From Lachnospiraceae bacterium (GTDB lineage: Bacteria; Bacillota; Clostridia; Lachnospirales; Lachnospiraceae): a stretch of 64,000 nt of DNA. Below, one piece after another: positions 59,049 through 64,000 of this stretch (the stretch's first letter is position 1; every line of letters begins with the position of its first letter). The stretch is taken from the NCBI GenBank assembly GCA_022792835.1, contig JAAWBT010000005.1, positions 34,841 through 98,840 of the forward strand, written 5' to 3'. Under the pieces are notes generated by a model that ran no database searches, was not told the DNA's origin, and saw only the letters and a program-made list of their open reading frames with translations. A program made the position numbers and the translations under genes.

Positions 59049-60929
59049 ATGGGGAAAACAACAGGACTCATCACAGAGACAGACTGTTATCTGTTTGGAG
59101 AAGGTACACACTATGAGATTTATGAAAAATTAGGGGCACACCCAGTTACCTTAGGAGGAAAACAGGGTGTTTATTTTGCCGTATGGGCTCCCCATGCGGC
59201 TTCGGTGGCTGTGACCGGAGAATTTAACAACTGGTCTTGTGACAGTCATCCCATGAATCCCATCGGGACTTCCGGTATCTGGGAAATCTTCACTGCAGAT
59301 GCTGCTCCCGGCGGACTTTACAAATATGTCGTTACTACATCCATGGGAAAGGTGCTTCACAAGGCGGACCCTTATGCCTCCTGGGCAGAACTTCGTCCCG
59401 GCACAGCTTCCAGAATCAGTGCGCCTTCGTCTTTTCAGTGGAAAGACGAGCGCTGGATGGAACGGCGGAAAAACAATCTGCCTACCTTGGCGCCTCTGGC
59501 CATTTACGAGGTTCACTTAGGTTCCTGGAAACGGAACGGCGAAGAATTTCTCACCTATAAGGAGCTGGCCAAGGAGCTGGCTGTCTATGTGAAAGATATG
59601 GGCTACACCCATGTGGAGATTCTGGGACTGTTGGAATATCCTTTTGACGGTTCCTGGGGTTACCAGGTCACCGGTTACTATGCCCCCACCTCCCGCTACG
59701 GGACTCCGGAGGATTTCCAGTACTTTATTGATTACATGCACAGAAAGGGCATCGGTGTGATCGTAGACTGGGTTCCCGCCCACTTTCCCCGCGACGCTCA
59801 CGGGCTGGCTGATTTTGACGGCTGCCCGCTCTATGAATATGCGGACCCCAAAAAGGGAGAGCATCCCGACTGGGGCACCAAAATCTTCGATTACGAAAAG
59901 CATGAGGTTTCCAACTTCCTCATCGCCAATGCCCTCTACTGGGTGGAAAAATTTCATGTGGACGGACTTCGGGTGGATGCAGTGGCTTCTATGCTCTATC
60001 TGGATTACGGTAAACAGGACGGCCAATGGATCGCCAACAAATACGGCGGCCATGAAAATCTGGAGGCCATTGAGTTCTTCAAGCATTTAAACAGCATCAT
60101 GAAGCAGCGGAACCCCGGCAGCATGATCATTGCCGAAGAATCCACGGCCTGGCCCAAAGTCACGGAGCCGCCGGAATACGACGGCCTTGGTTTCACCTTC
60201 AAGTGGAACATGGGATGGATGCATGACTTTTTGGAATATATGAAGCTGGATCCTTTTTTCCGTAAGGCCAACCACAACAAAATGACCTTCGGCCTGACTT
60301 ATGCCTGCAGCGAGAACTTTATCTTGGTCCTCTCCCACGACGAAGTGGTCCACTTAAAATGCTCCATGTTAAACAAGATGCCCGGTTATCATCCGGACAA
60401 ATTTGCCAACCTGAAGGTAGGCTACACCTTTATGATGGGTCATCCTGGCAAAAAGCTTCTGTTCATGGGGCAGGAATTCGGACAGCTCAGGGAATGGAGC
60501 GAGGAGCGGGAGCTTGACTGGTTCCTGCTAAAAGAACCCCTCCATGAAGATCTTAAAAATTATTTCCGGGATCTTCTGCACCTGTATCGGAAGTATCCGG
60601 CCCTTTACAGCAAGGATTATGACTGGGCCGGCTTCGAGTGGATCAACTGTGACGACGCTGACCGGAGTATTTTCAGTTTCATAAGAAAAGGATATACCGG
60701 CCGGAACAATCTACTTTTTGTATGCAATTTCACGCCTGTGGAACGGCCTGATTACCGGGTCGGTGTGCCGAAAAAAGGAAAATATACCCTTCTCCTGGAC
60801 AGTAAGCACGGTCTTCTGGATAAAAACCAGCAGAGATTCTTTACTTCCGTGAAAAAAGAATGTGACGGCAGGGATTATTCCTTCTCCTACCCCTTACCTG
60901 CCTATGGGGCTGCTGTCTTCAAATTTTAA
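59049..60929 (+). CDS. glgB: 1,4-alpha-glucan branching enzyme
   Basis: A 626-residue GH13 branching enzyme that makes alpha-1,6 branches in glycogen. It has the N-terminal CBM48 region (GVYFAVWAPHAASVAVTGEF), ALAIYEVHLGSWKR-like entry, YPFDGSWGYQVTGYYAPTSR, nucleophile in VDGLRVDAVASMLYLD, acid/base in MIIAEESTAWP and LSHDEVVHLK. The C-terminal beta domain is complete. The ribosome site is weak (a T-rich gap after GGGG), so translation may depend on coupling to the amylase. Other glg genes are not in the window. Confidence 0.95.
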   Translation: MGKTTGLITETDCYLFGEGTHYEIYEKLGAHPVTLGGKQGVYFAVWAPHAASVAVTGEFNNWSCDSHPMNPIGTSGIWEIFTADAAPGGLYKYVVTTSMGKVLHKADPYASWAELRPGTASRISAPSSFQWKDERWMERRKNNLPTLAPLAIYEVHLGSWKRNGEEFLTYKELAKELAVYVKDMGYTHVEILGLLEYPFDGSWGYQVTGYYAPTSRYGTPEDFQYFIDYMHRKGIGVIVDWVPAHFPRDAHGLADFDGCPLYEYADPKKGEHPDWGTKIFDYEKHEVSNFLIANALYWVEKFHVDGLRVDAVASMLYLDYGKQDGQWIANKYGGHENLEAIEFFKHLNSIMKQRNPGSMIIAEESTAWPKVTEPPEYDGLGFTFKWNMGWMHDFLEYMKLDPFFRKANHNKMTFGLTYACSENFILVLSHDEVVHLKCSMLNKMPGYHPDKFANLKVGYTFMMGHPGKKLLFMGQEFGQLREWSEERELDWFLLKEPLHEDLKNYFRDLLHLYRKYPALYSKDYDWAGFEWINCDDADRSIFSFIRKGYTGRNNLLFVCNFTPVERPDYRVGVPKKGKYTLLLDSKHGLLDKNQQRFFTSVKKECDGRDYSFSYPLPAYGAAVFKF

Positions 60930-60948
60930 TTCCATACGGGCAAAAACA

Positions 60949-60992
60949 AGCGGAGGTATGGAGAATCTTTGATTCTCCATACCTCCGCTTTT
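60949..60992. terminator. Strong bidirectional terminator after glgB
   Basis: A perfect 19-bp stem (60949-60967 with 60971-60989) and a TTT loop, arms beginning AGCGGAGGTATGG. T-runs flank it on both strands. It separates glgB from the convergent HAD gene. Confidence 0.92.
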
Positions 60993-61000
60993 CACTCTGC

Positions 61001-61693
61001 TTACAAGGATAATATTTTTCTCAGGCCCTCTGCATAGGAATGAATAACCGGATACTCCCGTTGCTCTTCCTCTTTCTCTCCCGGGTGATACCAGATTCCT
61101 CTAAGCCCGTTCCACCTTGCCCCCTCTACGTCTTTTTTGATATTGTCTCCGATAAATACACACTCCTCCGGCCTGCAGCCGGCTTTTTCCACGCACAGCC
61201 TGAAAAATTTCTCATCCGGTTTTTCTGCCCCCGCCTCCTCGCTGGTGACAATCCGCGAAAAATAAGTTAAGATCCCAAGCCGCTCCAGCTTCCTATACTG
61301 GGCATGGGCATTCTGGTCTGTGCCAATTCCGATACGCACCTGGGATTTCCTAAGTTCTGACAGCAAAACAGGCAGATCCGGCTCCATAACCATGGCATCT
61401 AAGAAAGCCGTCTCATAGATCTGATCCATCTGTGCTGCTTTAGTGAGATCTGGATACTGCAGCGCCTCCAGAAAACACTGAAAACGGATCAGACGGTTAT
61501 GAATCGCCGCGCAGTTGGTTCCCAGGCGGTCTATAATCTTCTGCTGTGTTTCGTCCAGCAGCCGTCTCAGCCTCTTTGGTGCAAGAGAAAACTCTACCTC
61601 CCCAAATTTCACCAGTTTCTCCATAGCAGCCGCATGTGCCTGGTCATAGCTGTATAAGGTGTTGTCAATATCAAAAAACACTGCTTTTATCAT
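61001..61693 (-). CDS. HAD-superfamily hydrolase
   Basis: A 230-residue HAD phosphatase with motif I FFDIDNTLYSYD, motif II around IGIGTDQNAHAQY, motif III Lys in GAEKPDEKFF and motif IV FIGDNIKKDVEGA. The helical cap is of the C1 type, as in YjjG/pyrimidine 5'-nucleotidase-like proteins. The start overlaps the MarR stop by four bases, so the two are co-transcribed. Substrate unknown. Confidence 0.9.
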   Translation of the reverse strand: MIKAVFFDIDNTLYSYDQAHAAAMEKLVKFGEVEFSLAPKRLRRLLDETQQKIIDRLGTNCAAIHNRLIRFQCFLEALQYPDLTKAAQMDQIYETAFLDAMVMEPDLPVLLSELRKSQVRIGIGTDQNAHAQYRKLERLGILTYFSRIVTSEEAGAEKPDEKFFRLCVEKAGCRPEECVFIGDNIKKDVEGARWNGLRGIWYHPGEKEEEQREYPVIHSYAEGLRKILSL

Positions 61694-62130
61694 TTTGCAT
61701 ATTCCTCAAAAAAGTTTTTCAGATTGGTGAGTGCCCGCACCAGAAGCTTGGTATCCTCCGGATTCATCCCTTTCACCAGAGCCTCTGTCATTTTCCGGTG
61801 AAATTCCGCATGGTGCTTATAGGCCAGCTTACCTTTTGCCGTCAGCATGATGTAGACCACCCGGCGGTCCTGCTCGCTCCGCTCCCGTTTCACGTATCCT
61901 TTTTTCACCAAGCTGTTCATGGAAATGGTCAGAGTACCGGTGGTGACCCGAAGCTGCTTTGCAATCGCAGACATATTTTTGGGTGTTCCCAGTCCGATGG
62001 CCTCAATCACGTGCATATCATTATTGGTGAGATCCTGGAAGGTATCTGTGATAATGCTCTTCTCCTCAATATCCATGATATCATTAAACAGTTTCACCAG
62101 AATGTGATTAAACGTCGCATAACTGTCCAT
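61690..62130 (-). CDS. MarR-family regulator (FabT-like)
   Basis: A 146-residue winged-helix regulator. The sequence NHILVKLFNDIMDIEEKSII and MHVIEAIGLGTPKNMSAIAK, with KKGYVKRERSEQDRRVVYIM in the wing, closely resembles FabT, the fatty-acid synthesis repressor of streptococci and relatives. But the neighbour is a HAD hydrolase, not a fab operon, so the name is not assigned. A GGTGAGGAAAA ribosome site precedes the ATG. Confidence 0.88.
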   Translation of the reverse strand: MDSYATFNHILVKLFNDIMDIEEKSIITDTFQDLTNNDMHVIEAIGLGTPKNMSAIAKQLRVTTGTLTISMNSLVKKGYVKRERSEQDRRVVYIMLTAKGKLAYKHHAEFHRKMTEALVKGMNPEDTKLLVRALTNLKNFFEEYAK

Positions 62131-62563
62131 TTTTCCTCACCATTCCTCATAAATTTTCCAAATTGCTTCTGGTCATAGATTAACACAATTGAGAGAAAAT
62201 CACAAGTTAATTTCCAATCAGATGATTTTCTACTGATAGGATTCTTCCTCGGGATAATTTCATTCCGCAGCGATTCCTTTTTCCATAAATAATACGGAGG
62301 CCGCAGACACTATGTTTTCCCGGTGTACGCTTCTAGGCTCTTTCTTTCTTCAAATATTTTAAGACAAAAACTTTTTGAGAAATCTCTCGCAAAACTTCGT
62401 CAAAACCTTCCTGCGCAATGTTGAAGGTAGTGACTTTGAGATAAAATGAGCTACCCCAAAGGTAGAAGTAGACTATTCCATCGACATATGCTATACTACG
62501 CTTTAACATGCAATATATAAAATCAAGATTCGTGATTTTCCAAGCAAAAAGGAGTGAAGGCAG
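62131..62563. other. AT-rich intergenic stretch at the start of an accessory region
   Basis: These 433 bases hold no recognised gene. A 16-codon open frame (62312-62362, MFSRCTLLGSFF...) follows GGAGG but its spacing is long and I see no reason to call it a gene. The promoter of the next gene lies at 62469-62497. Confidence 0.5.
62469..62497 (+). promoter_or_regulatory. Promoter of the unknown gene at 62564
   Basis: TAGACT (62469-62474), 17-base spacer ending TGC, TATACT (62492-62497). Confidence 0.6.
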
Positions 62564-63184
62564 ATGTTTGTTGAAGGAAGTGTCTATGGTCACCCCGAAG
62601 AGCCACGGCTCTATTCTCAGGCGACAGATTATGGCATTCGATGCAAGGTTCAGGATTTGGCAGATATCGTCCAAGGAATTAACCGCTTCTTAAAAAAGAA
62701 CAAGATTCGCACTGCAGGGTTAGCTGTTCGCTTTGGCGTATCCAACAGCGGATACCAAACCAAAGAAAAATGCTGGACCGAATGGATCATGGATGTGGGG
62801 ATGGGTTGCCGGAGCCATAATCCACCGGAGCAAGGCGGATACTTCTTCTTCCAGATGATTCCTAACCGTCATTTCCATATTGAAGAGGACGGTTCCGCTC
62901 GAGAAGTATATCTTGTCCCAGGCCGAGAGGATCTTCCCTATGTCATTCGGTTGAAAAAAGATCTATACTATCTTCTTCGGAATGGGCAGTTCATTGACTT
63001 GGACCCTCCAGAGGACAAAGAAAAACGAGAGGATTTCTTTCAGGCACTCCTGAACAGCATCAATTGCCCTTTGGAAATTCTCCGCCAGTATCAGCCAAAT
63101 GAGGAACCTCTGGGCTGCCCTCTGTGGGGCAGTTGGTTCTGGAGTAAGGATGGCTGGGTTCAAGCAAAAAATAATTTTCGATAA
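62564..63184 (+). CDS. Unknown cytosolic protein
   Basis: A 206-residue protein I do not recognise. It has an AAGGAG ribosome site, its own promoter and terminator. It is rich in aromatic residues (CWTEWIMDVGMGC; GGYFFFQMIPNRHFHIEEDG; PLWGSWFWSKDGW) and lacks signal peptide, membrane segments or a known catalytic motif. Together with the next genes it looks like accessory content; an immunity- or defence-type role cannot be shown. Confidence 0.7.
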   Translation: MFVEGSVYGHPEEPRLYSQATDYGIRCKVQDLADIVQGINRFLKKNKIRTAGLAVRFGVSNSGYQTKEKCWTEWIMDVGMGCRSHNPPEQGGYFFFQMIPNRHFHIEEDGSAREVYLVPGREDLPYVIRLKKDLYYLLRNGQFIDLDPPEDKEKREDFFQALLNSINCPLEILRQYQPNEEPLGCPLWGSWFWSKDGWVQAKNNFR

Positions 63185-63244
63185 ATGTATTGTGCTTCCA
63201 AAGAGTATTCACAAACTGCTCTTTGTCAAACGAATTGACATCAT

Positions 63245-63275
63245 CAAAAACAGCCGGCGCTTTGCCTGCTGTTTT
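63245..63275 (+). terminator. Terminator after the unknown gene
   Basis: AAAAACAGCCGGC and GCCTGCTGTTTTT form a 13-bp stem with one mismatch, ending in a T-run. Confidence 0.75.
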
Positions 63276-63336
63276 TGATTTCGCTAATGCCATTTCAAAT
63301 TCTGATTTTCCAGTATGTCAAACCAGAATCTATTTG

Positions 63337-63684
63337 TCAACCGTCTATCGAAAAATACTGTAATTCCCTAAATTCATCATCCAAAAATTCAAATGTAATT
63401 ATATGTGTATCATCAAATGATTGCTCAAAGTAATTCACTTGTCCATTGTCATAATTAACAACAGGCTTACCTAATTTTTCTTTCATTTCATCAGAACTGA
63501 ACTTGCCAAAAACTTCTGTGATATTGGGCATCATAAATTCGATAATCAAATCTAGATGTGCGTTGTATTTTTCAGATATTGTCTTGACCTGTTCCATATA
63601 CTCTTCCCCTGGCTCGTCATCCCACGCAAAAATCAGTCCATTATACTCAAATATAAATTGTTCTAAATCCTCATTAAATTCCAT
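63337..63684 (-). CDS. Small acidic protein, unknown (immunity-like)
   Basis: A 115-residue very acidic protein (EFNEDLEQFIFEYNGLIFAW; FDDTHIITFEFLDDEFRELQ). Size, acidity and single-domain look are like immunity proteins of polymorphic toxins, but no toxin gene is visible and no family is recognised. The ATG at 63684 is 5 bases after GGGGGAG; another ATG directly before it is too close. Base composition is AT-richer than the core. Confidence 0.65.
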   Translation of the reverse strand: MEFNEDLEQFIFEYNGLIFAWDDEPGEEYMEQVKTISEKYNAHLDLIIEFMMPNITEVFGKFSSDEMKEKLGKPVVNYDNGQVNYFEQSFDDTHIITFEFLDDEFRELQYFSIDG

Positions 63685-63743
63685 CATATCTCCCCCAAAA
63701 ACTGTAATTTTTCTTTTAATATCCAATTGTTTCTATAAGTTAT

Positions 63744-64000
63744 CTATTTTCGTTCATAATATGAGCTCCTGCCAGCACCTTTCTGTTCCAAAATTCCCAC
63801 TTCACATAATCTGAAAAGTTCTTTTCTAGGTCTATCTTTCAATAATTTATTATATTGCTCACAAAGTTTACACAATACCATAACGCCCCTGGAGTTAACA
63901 TCAATTTCAGGATAAGGGGCCTTTTCCTTTTTACATACCCCCATAACCTTATCAAAGCCTCTTCCCCAGGATTCAATCTCCCCAGCCTTGTAGAAAACAT
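63744..64000 (-). CDS. ATP-binding protein, Schlafen/AlbA_2 type (partial, C-terminus)
   Basis: The frame is open to the right edge, so only the last 84 residues are seen. The stretch VFYKAGEIESWGRGFDKVMG is typical of the C-terminal ATP-binding part of AlbA_2/Schlafen-like putative DNA-binding proteins, which begins N-terminally with an AlbA_2 domain not visible here. It ends in a short helical tail (KDRPRKELFRLCEVGILEQK). Such genes are common in mobile and defence-linked regions of Firmicutes. Direction is into the window. Confidence 0.7.
   Translation of the reverse strand, partial: VFYKAGEIESWGRGFDKVMGVCKKEKAPYPEIDVNSRGVMVLCKLCEQYNKLLKDRPRKELFRLCEVGILEQKGAGRSSYYERK

Noticed and set aside
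62333..62674. 113-codon minus-strand open frame
   Set aside because: It overlaps the promoter and start of the better-supported plus-strand gene and lacks a ribosome site.
63060..63293. 77-codon minus-strand open frame
   Set aside because: Antisense to the end of the unknown gene and spans its terminator; no ribosome site. A gene remnant cannot be excluded.

Overview
The window looks like chromosome of an anaerobic, endospore-forming Firmicute, most likely a Lachnospiraceae-type Clostridia. The grounds are strong GGAGG-type ribosome sites, many TTG/GTG starts, a SipL-like SPOCS/LysM spore-coat protein, a DUF2508-like protein, a clostridial Tad pilus locus with DUF5702-, Flp1- and DUF6382-FHA-type members, and ferredoxin-dependent 2-oxoacid metabolism. 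I saw no tRNA, rRNA, CRISPR array, transposase or phage gene.

Region 1 (1-13187) is the most interesting part. A leftward operon encodes a split ADP-forming acyl-CoA synthetase and a four-subunit 2-oxoacid:ferredoxin oxidoreductase (the beta subunit runs off the left edge). Next to it is a divergent Crp/Fnr-family regulator. A second leftward operon (11790-5308) encodes a bacterial microcompartment (BMC): a YfcC-like carrier, an amidohydrolase, one BMC-P vertex protein, three BMC-H hexamer proteins, an HpaI-type aldolase and a hydantoinase-like amidohydrolase. The last two share an N-terminal module of the kind used for BMC encapsulation. No aldehyde dehydrogenase, phosphotransacylase or known signature enzyme is present. 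A class I/II aminotransferase is divergent from this operon. Near-identical palindromes (TGTAAA-N4-TTKACA) lie in the two divergent promoter regions, each about 41 bp from a plausible start site, so the Crp/Fnr protein may control all of these units. A testable reading is that an imported nitrogen compound (cyclic amide or ureide) is opened and cleaved in the shell, and that 2-oxoacids are then oxidised to acyl-CoA and cashed in for ATP.

Region 2 (13.2-26.9 kb) is mostly housekeeping: a hemolysin III family protein, a GIY-YIG nuclease, SipL, a PrcB-like lipoprotein, tRNA adenosine deaminase, a secreted C39-like peptidase with a coiled-coil membrane partner, Pgi, MtnN, a TSCPD protein, MurG, a HIT protein, SSB and a soluble histidine kinase.

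Region 3 (26.9-37.6 kb) is one leftward Tad/Flp pilus operon: two A24 prepilin peptidases, TadZ/TadA/TadB/TadC-like proteins, Flp1 pilin, DUF5702, two TadE-like pseudopilins, a DUF6382-FHA protein and a rhomboid protease, all behind a strong TTGACA-17-CATAAT promoter.

Region 4 (37.8-42.6 kb) holds a coiled-coil protein, a D-aminoacylase overlapping a signal-less class A beta-lactamase-like hydrolase, a small DUF2508-like protein and an iron-dependent alcohol dehydrogenase.

Region 5 (42.7-57.5 kb) is a carbohydrate or lactone regulon: an RbsABC-type importer with a class II aldolase, an AHL-lactonase-like enzyme, a Tm-1/UPF0261 protein and an esterase; divergently an FGGY kinase, a SorC regulator and a second class II aldolase; and a third unit with a cytosolic beta-propeller protein, UlaG (ascorbate-6-phosphate lactonase) and a second SorC regulator. 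All three promoters carry a related TATGTGCA element 14-16 bp upstream of the -35 box.

Region 6 (57.6-64 kb) has an alpha-amylase family enzyme and GlgB, a HAD hydrolase with a FabT-like MarR regulator, and an AT-richer right edge with unrecognised genes and the end of a Schlafen/AlbA-type ATP-binding protein.
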